DNA of 64,000 nucleotides, from assembly GCA_012064385.1 (NCBI GenBank), contig QRDG01000832.1, positions 292,148-356,147 of the forward strand, read 5' to 3'. Source of the stretch: Puccinellia tenuiflora (lineage: Eukaryota; Streptophyta; Magnoliopsida; Poales; Poaceae). Under the pieces are notes generated by a model. The model did no database searches and was not told the DNA's origin. It was given only the letters and a program-made list of their open reading frames with translations. The position numbers and the translations under genes were made by a program. This document shows, one piece after another, positions 1 through 12,061 of the stretch; the first letter of the stretch is position 1, and the number at the start of each line of letters is the position of its first letter.

Positions 1-1318
1 AATAAGTTGCTATAGTGTTCCATCAAATTATGATGTACAAGTAAAATCCAAACTATATGGAGAAGTAGTCAAACATATATTTAATGCAAACAATAACATT
101 GGACATACCGTTGAGTAAATATTGATTTCCTTTTCCATGGAGTGTTCTCCTTTTTCCTCCAAAAATAAGTGACAAAGAAAAAATCCATTCTTCATACACA
201 ATCTCCTCGTCGTTCCGCCGGAGAATTCCGGTCGATTAATAAATATTTCATAGGATTTAGAGTACGCCGACGAGTTTCAAATATATTCCGGTGACAATGT
301 CAATCACATGCAATTGACAAGTCATAGACAAAAAAAATTCCATCCGGTGAAGAGTATAATTTATTTTCCTCGGAGTACATATTCAACAAGCAAATAAGCA
401 ATCATTGATTTCCGTCATGATCAGTATCCAGTAGCAGCTGAGCAATATGTAAACAATTTCCGTAGCAACCCAAGTGTCTTCTGTCGTAGAGGCTTGGTGG
501 AACACGTGTGCGTTAATTACCGCCAGTGAAGTATAGAGTATTCCTGAGAAAAACACGATTTGACGCTGTCTGAAAATATCAGATCAACCACCAATGTTGG
601 AATTCTTTGCAGCTTCCTCTGTTCTTACTAAAGCAAGAAAACAGAGTGCTTCTTCAGTTCCTTTGCGATTTTAGAAACCAGCAAAGTTGCGAGCTTCAAC
701 AAATTGTAGCGGGTCGCTGATTGCAAGGTCAACGGACCGGGGTCACTGGCTTGATTCTTATTGCAGTTTCCGTGGAGCTATTCCCTGTCGCGCAACACAT
801 CGAGCAGGTGATTTCTGGAACGAAGAACACAACTTGACAGAGAAAACCTTGGTGCCTCGAGACCTCGGCAGGGGATCGACCTCGTCCGAGCGGAGCGGAT
901 TGCGCGGCTCGTTCCGCGACTGATTCGCGACGTCAAGGCCCAGACACACACGCACGTCTGGCCGACGGGTTGCAGCAAAACAGGTTGCCCGGCTCGTCCG
1001 AGGCAGATTGCAACAGCCAACGGGGATGCGCGAAGGGCCCCGTGTGGAGCCGGCGAGGTCGCAGGGAGGAGCTAGCACCGTCGACGGGCTTGCGGGCGGT
1101 ACAGCGTGACGAGGTCGACGGCGGTCCAGCATACCGTGATGTCCACATGCCGAGCTCGATTTCGATTTTGATGGCGACTGCAACAGAAATCAAAGCAGAT
1201 TAGGTTTGCAGAGAGTGCGTAGCGGATCTTTCTTTTCTTCCTCGATCCACGAGATCAGTAGACGAATCCCAGCGAAAGTTTTGGCGACAGACTGCAAGCA
1301 AGAGCGCGCGGGGTAGAC
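1..1318. other. Unassigned flank, partly interior of an older LTR element
   Basis: No gene is recognisable here. Positions 1 to about 600 are AT-rich with no convincing open frame. From about 690 to 1318 the DNA is GC-richer, and it joins the block at 7236-7446 once the copia element (1324-7230) and one TSD copy are removed. That block leads to the minus-strand primer-binding site at about 8579-8592, so at least 690-1318 is probably interior or leader of the same old minus-strand LTR element. I looked for a second copy of the 8594-9115 LTR in 1-600 and did not find a convincing one. Confidence 0.4.
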
Positions 1319-1323
1319 CGACG

Positions 1324-1772
1324 TGTTAGGTTGATCTCCAGCCGTTGGGTCCAACGGTCCACGGTGACCCATGATCTAGCGCCCTGATCGGGGGTGCTCG
1401 ACCAATCGTTGGGGTTAGGGCCCCTGTCGCACTGGCTATAAAAGGGAGGTGGGGTCCACTAGGGCACGCACGTCAAGACAGAGTCGTGGCCACCCCACCT
1501 CCACCTACCGATCAAGGAATGCCGGCAAGCGACGGGAAGCACCATCCCGTCACTCACGGCCATCGCCGGCCGCCACACTCACCATGCCCGGCTCCAACTC
1601 CTCCTCAAGACAAGGTGAAGGTACGAGATCCTCTCCCTCTCCCTCGGTCTCTCTCCATCTCTCTCATATCCCCAATCCGAAACCCTAATTCTAGGGAAGA
1701 AGGGAAGAAACCCTAACATAATCTACCGTAATTGATCTAACCCTAGATGATCTTGTTGTTGTCGATTTAACA
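1324..1772 (+). repeat. 5' LTR of the copia element
   Basis: The LTR is 449 bp, begins TGTTAGG and ends TTTAACA. It carries a TATA-like box (TATAAAAG) at about 1438-1445 that could be its promoter. It pairs with 6786-7230 at roughly 97 percent identity by eye. Confidence 0.92.
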
Positions 1773-4261
1773 ATGGTATCAGAGCGTGCTAGGGTTCTAG
1801 ATCTTTTCGGTAGAAGAGAAAATCAAAGAAAAGAACCCCTCCCCGAAACCCCAAAGCAAGATCCAAAGGCAAAGGGCAAAGAAAACTCACCGGAGTACCC
1901 TCGGGCTCGCCGGCAAAGGGGGCCTGCCGCAAGGCCGCCCCATCCCTCTCAATCCGACGCGCATCGGCAAGCCGAGGCGTCGGAAGAAGGAGTTAACCCC
2001 CTCGGGGCAAAGAAAAGCATCAACTCCTCCGGGAGCAAAGAACCCTAACCCTAGAACAGATCGGAAGTCGAGTCCAAAGAAATCTAAAGGAAAAGGCTAA
2101 AAGAGAAAAAGGGAGACGGCACTCTGCCAGATCTCCACCTACCGGTCGTCGCCGGCAAAGTGGCACCGCCACTGCACCGCTTGACGACGGTGCGCTCACC
2201 TGCGGGTGGACGCACGCGTCGGCAAGGGGCCAGAGGGGTGCCGGTCTCGATTCTGTTGCCGCGCGCTCACGCTCTGGTGGGAGGAAGCAGCAGGTGGCGG
2301 CGCCGCTCGCTCACTTGCCTGGGGGCGACGGCGGAGCGAGAACAAAGGAGGACGCGGGGAGGAACAGAATGGGGATAGGGTTCGCGCGGGGGCCGTCCCT
2401 TTCGGTTTTGTTCGACCGAGATCGCCGCGCGGCCGCTCGATGTCATCGGACGGTGGAGAGTGAAACCCTAGCTCCGACATGGGCTCTCGGGCCGAAAGCG
2501 AAATGGCCATGGGCCACAGTGGCGAGATACGCACCGTGCGGGTGCGGCGCTTAGTCAAATGGGCCGTGGGCCCGAAGTTGCAGACTGTGGGCTGGACCGC
2601 ACAGTTTCCAGACAGAGTTTTTTCTATATTATTTCAGGTTTTAAATTTCAGAAGCATGTGTTTTAGTTGTTTTTGCCTATTTTTAGGCAAATTTCAGCTA
2701 CTTTTTCCTATTCAATTTGTTTTCCAACGAATTCATTTGTTTAGGAAAAAGAAAAGTAAAGAAAAGCTTCTGCAAAGTATAAAGTTCATGAATTTTTAAT
2801 TCATGTTTTTCCGCTGCAAATAGAGAAAAGTGCTCCTTTTAAATTTAAAAGGTCAAAAGAATTAAAAAGTGAGAAATAAAATTTAAGAGGAGCATGTTAA
2901 AGTGATTATTGCAATGTTTATGTTTTTGTTAAAGTTTTCACTGAGAAAATTTGTTTAGAGATCAAAAGAAAAGATATACAGATTCCTCTGAGAATTTGTT
3001 TAGATCTTTATTAAAGCACAGAAAAGTCTTTTAAGACAAAGGTTTTGCTAAAAGATTATCTCTTTTCAAATTCAGTGAATTTGTTTAGATATTTAATTAA
3101 ATTCTCTAGGAGAATTTTAATTAAAGAACAGAAAAGTCTTTCATGACAAAAGTTTTTGCTAAAAGATTATCTCTGTTCAAATTCAATGAATTTGTTTAGA
3201 GAACAGACCAGAACAGTGCAATGTTTGTGAAATACAGAAAATATTTTACAGTTTCTATTGTAAAATAAAAGGACTCTCCTCTAATTAAATTGGAACCAAC
3301 GGGAAAATTTAATTAGAGAGGAGGAAAAAAAAAGGAGATACTTGTTTTAACAGGTTAATTATGGTATTGTTATTTTCTGACCAACGTTGATGATAACAGT
3401 ACTATAATTATATGAGTTCTATATTCAAAGGGATAGATCTCTGATAATTTTGCATCAAAGTGAACAATTTCAGAGAAAAGATAAAAGATGCTACTCGTTT
3501 GCATCTAACAGATAAATTTTCAAAGAAAAGATAAAAGATCAAGAGATGCTCTTGAACTATAGAAATATGTATATTTCATGTTTCCGCTGCAATAGAGTTG
3601 ATGATAATGTTATTTTTTCTTAACAGAATTCTTTATTGCAATAGAAATATTATCATCATATTGTTTATAAGTTTTGTGCATTAATTCTATTTCTGCCCAA
3701 CGGTGATGTAGAATTAGTGTAGAAAGTAATGTTTCATTCTAATTCTGCCCAACGGTGATTTAGAATATAAAAGAAAGCTTTAATGTGCATATCTTTAACC
3801 AGAACTAAATAGGGTTATTTTTATGTTCATTATTGTTTAATATTTTCTCAGACAAAGATTCTCATGTTTTCATTTGTGAAAGCAAAAGGATGGGTACTTG
3901 TTACCCGAAAGATGACCAAGTAAGGTCATAAAGTGAGAGAGTATGTTCTCTCTAAAGAATGACCGCAAAAGGAAAAGAATTCTTGGATTACATCCAAGAA
4001 TACAAATAGATCATTGATAGTTTTTGTCTGACATATGTCTTTCATGTACTCTCCATGAAGAAAACAAAGAAATCATTCTGAGTTTTGTTTAACGAATTTC
4101 TTTCATGTACTCTATATGAAGGAATTTTTTAAACGAGCAACATGAATGCTTAATTTGACTAACGTTGGATTAAGAATGTGTATAAAAGAGTATTCAGATT
4201 TATTTCTGAATTTGATGATTCAATATGCAGTCTAAAGAGCCAATTGTGGCATCTATGTCAT

Positions 4262-4430
4262 ACCCACGTGACGGGAAAAGACGATAATACCCGCATGACG
4301 GGAAAAGATGATAATACCCGCATGACGGGAAAAGACGATAATAATACCCACGTGGTGGGAAAAGTCTGGGAAAATACCCGTATGGCGGGAGAAAATTTTG
4401 ACAAAGGACTTATCCTGTATGACAGGAGAA
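4262..4430 (+). repeat. Short tandem repeats, 27-bp unit, inside the copia element
   Basis: A unit of about 27 bp built around GACGGGAAAAGACGATAA and TACCCGCAT recurs about three times almost exactly, followed by two or three degraded copies. The region translates as a run of TGKDDNTRM-like units, but no longer protein contains it. I see no known domain. Confidence 0.75.
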
Positions 4431-5639
4431 AGATGTGACGACTCATGTGTTTTTATATCGATTTCACATTTTATGTGTCATAGTTATAAAACTCTTAATG
4501 AGTTAAAAGAGAATAAAGTTACAAATGAACCTCAAGCTAAGAATGGTATGCAAGTGTGACTTGCAAAAAGAATCATTGAGAAAGAACTCTTGTGAGTTTT
4601 GAAAAGAAATGAGGAAAAGTACTCCCATACGTTAAAAAGACAACTTCATTTTGAATGAAGTAGATCAAAGATGACTTCATTTTGAATAAAGCAAATAATC
4701 AAAGTTTCGAAATTGTGGCAAAAGGTTCTTGCCACATTTCGAGGGGGAGATAGAGAGTATTACAGAATAGACTCCCCTAAGTGATCTATGATGAATTGTG
4801 ATCGTCTGGGGGAGTACGACGATCACAATAATGATACCCCTAAAGTAAAAAGATATATGTATTCTTGGATATTTTACAGCTCCGAAAGGAGACTAAGGAC
4901 GGTACTCAAAGTGCCATAAAGAAGACAGATTGACAGAATAACAGAATAAACCCAAATAAAAAGGATTAAGGATACACCATTTTCGAGAAAATGGAGTAAT
5001 CTGGGGGAGCATGGTATGAATATACCTAAGGCTCGAATAGTTTTTATCTGGGGAGCTTGTTGCTTTATAAAAGAGATGAACAAGTAAACATGGATCTTGT
5101 GTTTTAGGTCCTTGTAACAGCTATTGCCTTTTGGCAATAGAAGACTACAGAATTAATTGCCTCTAGGCAATGACAGAGCAACAACATCCCCATATGAGAA
5201 AAACAGATGACTATAAAGTCTATATCAGAGAAATTTAAATGGAGGTTGATCCCACCTCATTTACAGACTATAAAGCAGCGCTCAATCGATTTTGACAAGT
5301 GTCTACTTGTCTTAATGATTAGAGACTATGTGAATCCCGACGATGTTTTGGGACTCATAAGTAATTTCCAATGGAGCCAAAACAGTAGGCTATAAAGGGT
5401 CTACATCAACAATGTGACTCCAAAGGAAATATGTGAAAAATGATTTTTTAATCGAAAGTTTTGCGCTAAGAGAATAGACGGATTATAATGAGTGCTAATG
5501 GCACATAATGATCTGAGTTACATCAGATGAAAGCAAAAGATTACAAAGGGATCTTATGGACTAGAGCAAGTCTCTAGAATCAAAAGTCATTTCGGGTTAA
5601 AGAAAATGAGAGGACAATCGCATTTGCGCAAAGTCATAG

Positions 5640-6600
5640 AATGGGAAATTCATTTCCTAATCCCGTATATGTGGGTGATATCCTACTTGCTAGTGGTGAT
5701 GTCAATCTGCTACCGGCAGAGAAAGAAAGTCCTTGTCCTCAAAAGAATATTCTCGATAGAGTGTCTCTCGTTATAAGTATCGAGATTTACTGAGAAAAGA
5801 AGAAAAGGGGTATTAGAAATATCACATGGACATGCTGAGAAGAAGTCTCTATAGCATGCATGTCGAGAAAACCTACGCCTGTTCTTATTGACAAGGGTAA
5901 TGGAATTGGGAACTTTGGTGTTCCAAGAGATAACAAAGAATGGATCAAATGGATATGGTACCATATGCTTCCGCTGTTGGTTGCTCAATATTACCCTGAA
6001 AGTTCACGTATCCGGGTTGTTTTGGCTATGTCCAATCCAGAAATAGATCACTGGAATGGAATCAAAGATATCGGCCTCATGCTAAAAGAAACATTGTGCT
6101 CTCAAAAGATTGTGAGTACAAAGATAGATCTATAAGAGTGCTTTCAAAAGGTTGTGAGTACTCTGAAAGAGTTTTGTGAAATATATAGCGAAATCCACAA
6201 TTGTCGCTAAATTTCACATTTGGAGTTTTTGTGTGGAAAATCTCCAAAGAATTAAAAGATTGACATCAGTGTGATGTAAAGACATGTTATAGCATCATAT
6301 GAGGCTGAGGGATAGGCAAAATGGTTAAGTAAACCTGTACCCGGAATTGATAATGGTTGACAACAGCAATAACCATTAAGTAATTCACTCCTAAGACAAC
6401 GAGTCAAGTGTGGTGCCAAACACATTGACACAAAGTTATACGTTGTAAAGGAGAAAGTCCGGAATTATGTTGAAATGCTTGGAGCATAAGAGGAACAGAT
6501 AAAAGAAACACACCAGTGTTTGCAGATCTGCTAATTAAAGGCTTACCGCCCAGTGTGTTTTGAAGAACACATAGTCGACATGGGTTTATGGTATAGTCTA
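5640..6600 (+). pseudogene. Decayed copia pol (reverse transcriptase and RNase H end)
   Basis: Reading the plus strand in shifting frames gives fragments in the expected copia order: VYVGDILLASGDV near 5661-5700, RPTPVLIDKG at about 5870-5900, VPYASAV-like text near 5957-5975 in another frame, DHWNGIK at about 6048-6070, and FADLLIKGLPPSVF near 6519-6560. In-frame stops and frame changes separate these pieces, so no protein can be made. Gag, protease and integrase could not be recognised further upstream. Confidence 0.75.
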
Positions 6601-6785
6601 TATGATTTCCGGACAATAAAGAGGCCCAAAAGATTAAAGAATCTATTTCAAAACAAAGAGGTATATTGTAGTTGTCTGATTCTATCGGCAATTGAGCTGA
6701 GACGATGAAACATGCTCTATGTATCGATTTGTGATGAAATGAGTAAAGTAAAAGATAAAAGTAAAGTTGAGATCAAGGGGGAGAA

Positions 6786-7230
6786 TGTTAGGTTGATCTC
6801 CAACCGTTGGACCCAACGGTCCACGGTGACCCATGATCCAGCGCCCTGATCGGGGGTGCTCGACCAATCGTTTGGGTTAGGGCCCTTGTCGCACCGGCTA
6901 TAAAAGGGAGGTGGGGTCCACTAGGGCACGCACGCCAAGACAGAGTCGTGGCCACCCCACCTCCACCTACCGATCGAGGAGAGCCGGCAAGCTACGGGAA
7001 GCACCACCCCGTCACTCACGGCCATCGCCGGCCGCCCCACCATGCCCGGCTCCAACTCCTCCTCAAGACAAGGTGAAGGTACGAGATCCTCTCCCTCTCC
7101 CTCGGTCTCTCTCCATCTCTCTCATATCCCCAATCCGAAACCCTAATTCTAGAGAAGAAGGGAAGAAACCCTAACAGAATCTACCGTAATTGATCTAACC
7201 CTAGATGATCTTGTTGTTGTCGATTTAACA
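6786..7230 (+). repeat. 3' LTR of the copia element
   Basis: The LTR is 445 bp and has the same termini as the 5' copy. Differences from the 5' copy are scattered substitutions and one small indel near 7030-7040. A TATA-like box lies at about 6900-6907. Confidence 0.92.
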
Positions 7231-7464
7231 CGACGACCAGATCGATGCGATGAAGACGTGTTCGCAACGAAATAGAACGGCGATTCCGACGGCAGAGTTG
7301 ACAGCTGAACAGGAACACCGAATCAATCGGCAATGAATCCAGACCGACGGGCGACCGGACCGAGTTGCTGAGTTCACAGCGGAGAAAGGTGAGGCGGAAG
7401 CTACGGCTGACCGATGTCAAGATTCCGGCGGCCAACACGTCCGATGCAGGCTCTGATACTTTTT

Positions 7465-8577
7465 AGAGGGTACGCCGAGGCGTACCTTAATTTTATAGAA
7501 GGCAGAATGTTATGTACAAGAATCTGGCAGTGTTGCGAACAACACGCACAGATGAACTCCACCGGTCAAAACACTACGGATACAATTACGTTACACCTAC
7601 ATCTCCACCACCATTAGCACCCCCTCTCCGAGCTCGAATCCACAGCTGCACTTCGTCAACCAGCACTCTCACATGCTGCTCCACTGGATATTGCTTCCTC
7701 GTGTCACTGAAGGCCCATGCATTCCTATGTTTCCATAGCGACCAACAGGCCATGATCACCGTAACATTGAAGTTCTTCCTCTCCCTCTTAGCGCATGTGC
7801 TAGCCTCCCTGAGCCACCAGGTCTGCAACTCATCGTGCTCGGTGGGCGTTGCAACCTGAAGCTGCATCTCCTGGAAGAGCCTGAACCACACCTGCCGAGC
7901 ATGAGGACACTGGATTAGAATGTGCTCGATCGTGTCCTCCTCCTGCAAACAGACGAAGCATGGTGACGTATGATCCTGAAGCCCATGCCTGAAGCGTCTA
8001 TCCGAGGTCCAAACTCGTTTCTGCGCCGCCAACTAGACAAAAAGTCTGCATTTAAGAGGGGCAACATTCCTCCAGATGTTATCCGTCATAGGGTACCTAA
8101 GGAGACCCTGAGAGAGACGCTCATAGGTGGACCAGCCGTGTAAGCTCCTGTCGTCGAAGCAGGCCAGCTGAACTCATCATCCATCTCCAGGTTTCTGTCG
8201 ACAGTGCTGATTTCCGTCCACAGCTCCATGCACTGCATCAGGCCCATATAAGAAAGCGGCGCCGCCACATCTTGCGTCCATCTTGAGTTTGCAACGGCAT
8301 GCTCGACCGTCCTGTAGTTCCGCGTTCTGGTAGGCACAGCCTGCACCACCAGGGGTGCAATCTGTGCAGCTGATCTGCCAGCGATCCATCTGTCTCTCCA
8401 GAATAGGGTGTTACGACCGTTCCCCACCGTGATTTTGACCAAGCTATCAAAGACCTCTCTGGCCTTGTCATCCTTCAGAGAAGGCAGGCCTTGCCACGGC
8501 CTAGATCTGTCAGTGCGCCGCAACCACTCCCAACGAACCCTGAGCGCCAAGCCATGTTGAGCGAGATCCTTCAGAGG
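7465..8577 (-). mobile_element. 5'-truncated LINE inserted at an LTR element's primer-binding site
   Basis: This is a minus-strand non-LTR retrotransposon fragment of about 1.1 kb. Its 3' end is at the low coordinate, with a short A-tail (TTTTT on the plus strand, 7460-7464). The 13-bp flanks CAGGCTCTGATAC (7447-7459) and CAGGCTCTGGTAC (8578-8590) match with one mismatch and form the TSD. The coding remnant is the 3' part of ORF2. The frame at 8086-8550 contains GNGRNTLFWRDRWIAG, and 7586-8032 contains RVWTSDRRFRHGL with a Cys/His group (CFVCLQEEDTIEHILIQC). That is the zinc-binding reverse-transcriptase-associated domain (zf-RVT) of plant LINEs. A stop between the two frames shows it is dead. 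Confidence 0.85.
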
Positions 8578-8593
8578 CAGGCTCTGGTACCAA

Positions 8594-9115
8594 TGTAAGA
8601 AAATTAAGGTTGGAGCTAATTCGGCCTACCCACTATTCCTCTGCCTTATCGGTGGTGTCGCTCACGATGTAATTTGAGGCTAGAGGGTGGGATCCTTTAT
8701 ATAGACTCCAAATTCCAGATAGAACAATCTGTTTTTAGGTAGGACTCATGACATGTTAGACCAACCACAATACCTAACAGCCAGTTACCGAGCCTATTAC
8801 TGTTTAGGTCCCAGCACGCATGTGTGAGTCATGCGCCGAGTTCGAATACAAATCAAACTCGCAGGTTTAACAATCCATAGAGCCAATCCTACGAACAACC
8901 TGACATTCCACTCTATACTGTTCCCGGATATAATTCTGACGTATTAATATACACCGTGTTCCAGTATAGACGTACCGGCTTACTTAAGTATATTTACTTA
9001 AATACAATTGCACATCAATAATTCCCTATTATTTTCGTGACATTTCCACACTGAAGTTTAATTCCGAACAATTTAGTAGATATATAAAATGTTGTAAGAC
9101 ACAATTTCCTACAGT
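8594..9115 (-). repeat. LTR of an older minus-strand LTR retrotransposon
   Basis: The segment begins TGTAAGAAAATT and ends AATTTCCTACA, an imperfect terminal inverted repeat typical of LTRs. On the minus strand it is followed at once by TTGGTACCAGAGCCTG, a copia-type primer-binding site (about 8579-8593). That makes it the 5' LTR of a minus-strand element running toward lower coordinates. A TATA-like TATATAAAGG lies on the minus strand at about 8695-8705. No partner LTR was found in the window. Confidence 0.7.
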
Positions 9116-9631
9116 TGGTGCTTCAGGGGTCACTGTGCCGGAGAAGGTGATGCTGCTGCGAAGCTTTTGTCTCCTGGCTTCCTCTCCGTGACGGCGTGGC
9201 TTGCTCCGTCCTCGCCGTGGAGCCTGGGAGGCCTGCGTTGCAGGTGGAGCTCCTCCAGTTCTTTCTCTCCCTTGCTGGCTGGTGAGGGAGGTGACGTCCT
9301 CGCCTCGGTTCTTCTTCAACCTTCCTCTCCTCCGTCGTGCGAGTTCGCCATGGCTGAGAACGACGACTTCTCGTCTGCAATGAATCCGTCCGTCGAGTCC
9401 AAGGCTTCGCTGGCTCCAGGAGGGAGCGGTGGCGGCGGCGCGTCCTCGTTCCGCGTCGGTGTGTGTAGGAGGTTGGGATCCCAGGGACCCGGTTGTAATT
9501 TCTGGTTTTCGTGGGGTGTGTTGTAATCTGAGGTGTGGCTATTAGATCTGGAGTTTATGTACGCAAAAAAAAAGGTCACGGGTTACGTGTGTCGCATGTC
9601 AATGCACGACCTTCTGGCACCCCTGCTCCGC
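9116..9631 (+). other. Unclassified insert with A-tail, possible retroposed sequence
   Basis: This is GC-rich DNA with a short frame starting at 9350 (MAENDDFSS), followed by an AT-richer tail ending in nine A residues (9565-9573). GGTCAC occurs just before (9128-9133) and just after (9574-9579) the candidate insert. An A-tail with short direct repeats would fit a LINE-derived or retroposed fragment. No domain is recognisable and 6 bp is weak evidence. Confidence 0.3.
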
Positions 9632-9978
9632 GTATTTTTTTTTACCAAAGTTGGCCCTTTGACGGAACTAATGTCGAATCTGGCCTCTTTCCGAAACTAT
9701 TCTCCAAATCTGGCCCCCGGGGTCGGCGCCAACGCGAATGGAGCCGAACTTGTGCAGTTCGGCGCCACGAAATTCTGGCATTCTAAGACCTGATGGGTTC
9801 GGCACCATAGCCATTGGCGCCGACCTACCTCGGCTCAGAAACGTGGTGGGCCCAACCTGCACAAGTTCGGATCCATTTGCGTTGGCGCCGACCCCGGGGG
9901 CCAGATTTGGAAATAGTTTCACCGAGATGCCAGATCTGACATTAGTTTCGTCAAAGAGCTAGATTTGGTGAAAAATAC
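9632..9978. mobile_element. Foldback MITE with long inverted repeats
   Basis: The two ends are inverted copies of each other over about 125 bp. The left arm reads GTATTTTTTTTTACC, then TTTGACGGAACTAATGTC, then GTCGGCGCCAACGCGAATGG. The reverse complement of the right arm reads the same with few changes. The centre is a short spacer, and no open frame is convincing. The long arms suggest a Mutator-like (MULE) foldback MITE. A 9-bp TSD was looked for and is at best imperfect. Confidence 0.75.
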
Positions 9979-10174
9979 AAGGGCCGCACAGCATTGTGTT
10001 GTGCATGTGTCGTCCCAATACGACACACGAATAAAGGGTCTTGTCAGGGCGGCATAAGGCCTGATTTTGGCGATAAGCCTTGTTCCTGGTGGGGCATCCC
10101 TCTTATTCGTGGGCCAAAGGGTATTGTTGGGGTTGTCTTTCTTGAAATATGATATTCGGGGAGGGGGGGGGGGG

Positions 10175-10665
10175 CATCAACGATATGCCTTCCCTCGAGC
10201 CTGATGGGTTTATTGTTGACTCTTTTGGTCATGTTGGACAATCATTAATGAAGATCCCATGCGGGTGATCCACGCCTTCTCGGAGCCCACGGTCCAAAAT
10301 TTTCATGTCGTCGTACTGCAAACATTGCCTTGCTCCTAAAAAAGACGGTGCTGATTCGATCATTCATTTCCACCCAATCAGCCTAACCCATATGATTCCT
10401 GAGATCACCGCTAAAGCCATGGCGCTTCGACTCCATCCCAAGATGAACAATCTTTTCAAGGAGTCGAAGTGCCTTCTAAAGCCATGGCGCTTCGACTCCA
10501 TCCCAAGATGAACAATCTTTTCAAGGAGTCGAAGTGCCTTCATCAAATTGTGCAACATCCACGACAAGTTTATGTTTGTGCAGAAGTCGGTAAGGCGGCT
10601 CCACGGAAATCGCACTCTAGCGATCTGCATCAAGCTCAACATAGCAAAAGCTTTTGATTTGGTAA
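10175..10665 (+). pseudogene. LINE reverse transcriptase fragment
   Basis: Decayed plus-strand LINE ORF2. In changing frames one reads EPDGFIVDSF (near 10200), VIHAFSE (near 10268), PKKDGADSIIHFHPISL (10332-10383), AKAMALRLHPKMN (10413-10450) and KLNIAKAFD-like text near 10630-10655. This is the finger and palm start of a plant LINE reverse transcriptase. A 65-bp tandem duplication (10411-10475 and 10476-10540) and several stops break it. The YxDD catalytic part is absent. Confidence 0.75.
10411..10540. repeat. 65-bp direct tandem duplication inside LINE remnant
   Basis: The block from 10411 (CTAAAGCCATGGCGCTTCG) to 10475 is repeated immediately at 10476-10540 with no visible difference. Lack of divergence suggests a recent local duplication. 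Confidence 0.85.
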
Positions 10666-12005
10666 CCACCTTGGTTGCATGACAGAATTACCCGACATGC
10701 ATGCACAATTACACGACTGGTAACACAAAAGAAGAATGGTGACATTTAAGTTTCAAAAAGGAAAGAAAAACATATCGACGTTTAGAAATGACATGCCGCA
10801 CTGGGAGCATTCCAACAATCTAAGCAAGCTATGAGTCAAACCTCCAAATTGGCGTGTTTGGTGGTTACTGCAACAGAAACTTCACCATTGTACTACATAT
10901 GGCAAACTGAATAAATGTTTAACACCCCTGATATTTACGATCATGAGTTCATGACAGCACATATAGAGACTTCTTTTTGCCAAGGGCATACTAGCATATC
11001 AATAATTTCCTAGTGACACCTAGCCAATTTTAGCCTCTCGACTGCCTAACTAGGAGAACTACTACAATTTCTCTACTGCGATTACAGGGAATACTCACAT
11101 CACACAAACGGCACCACCAAGAACATGCTAGAACGGACAGGCCCTTGGAAGACCTCAACATTGTGTTCTTAACAGTTTGGAATACAAGCAACTCTTCACA
11201 TGGAAGAAGGCTCTGTATGCAATGCAGGTGGATTGAGTGTACCGTGAATTCTATAGATGTTTGACTTTGAAGCCTTGCCTTTGTGTTGGATCTGAATGAA
11301 ACAAGGAGAGTTGCAGGTACTAGAGCCATGGTTTTGTTCACTAGCCCTCTCTCACTATGTATGCATGATCTGATGCACAAATTGTGTCAGCTATACATAT
11401 TCATACTTATGACGAGCATGGAGTTGTCACAGCATAAATTTACCAAGTCTCACTCGCAACACACTGCAAACATTTAGTCACACGCCATTAACGTACCAGT
11501 CTGATATATAATACGGCGATGCTATGCGTACGACGAATTCCGTCCGATACTTGTACGACATAGCAAACTTGCTCACGCGCCGGCCGGTTTGGGTTGGAGT
11601 TTGGGCTGGGAATTGAAGGACCATCTCTCCTAGTGGCAGGCCCCACCTATTAAATAGCACAATTTCATTTTAACCTTTTTTTTGTTTCTAATCTCCTGTG
11701 TTATTGCTTGGACGGTGTGTTCTAGCGTAGCAGCATGTTCTCCAAAAGGAATATCCTACCATGTAGGACCCACATGTCAGTGCGTTTTTTCTTTTCTTTT
11801 TCTATTCTCTATTGTTGGGCCGTCTTTTTTCCCAACTCACACCATTGCTTAGCCCTGCTCCGCCCCCTTCACCTCTGCTTCTCGCCGGTGCGGCCTGCTC
11901 CACCGTCGCCAAAGCCCGCCGCCCCTCACCGCCTATCCACCCACTAGCAAATTCTGGCTTCGTCCGGCTGTCATGGCGAAGATGACCTCAAACCTGCTTC
12001 CTGCT

Positions 12006-12026
12006 CCCCCCCCCCCCCCCCCCCCC
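12006..12026. repeat. Poly-C tract, 21 nt
   Basis: A run of 21 C residues next to the CACTA terminus. The length may be unreliable because of sequencing or assembly error. Confidence 0.8.
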
Positions 12027-12061
12027 TCCCCCAAGCTCTAGCGACTACCGCCGCGAGCGCA

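Larger units (their letters stand above)
1324..7230 (+). mobile_element. Ty1-copia LTR retrotransposon, full length but with decayed coding region
   Basis: The element is bounded by two LTRs (1324-1772 and 6786-7230) and a perfect 5-bp TSD, CGACG, at 1319-1323 and 7231-7235. A primer-binding site matching initiator-Met tRNA (TGGTATCAGAGC) lies at 1774-1785, and a purine-rich tract (AAGGGGGAGAA) abuts the 3' LTR. That set of signals is copia-like. The interior has no long open frame. Short remnants of copia pol can be read on the plus strand: a YVGDILLAS-like reverse transcriptase motif near 5664-5700 (the family norm is YVDD), RNase H-like text at 5860-6080, and a conserved end, LLIKGLPP, near 6527-6555. 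The LTRs differ by roughly 3 percent by eye. It is therefore a fairly recent insertion of a copy that probably could not encode its own proteins. Confidence 0.9.

Noticed and set aside
595..625. A possible LTR start (TGTTGGAATTC) beside TTGGTGG on the minus strand as a primer site
   Set aside because: The primer-like text does not match a tRNA end I know, and no second LTR copy or TSD was found.
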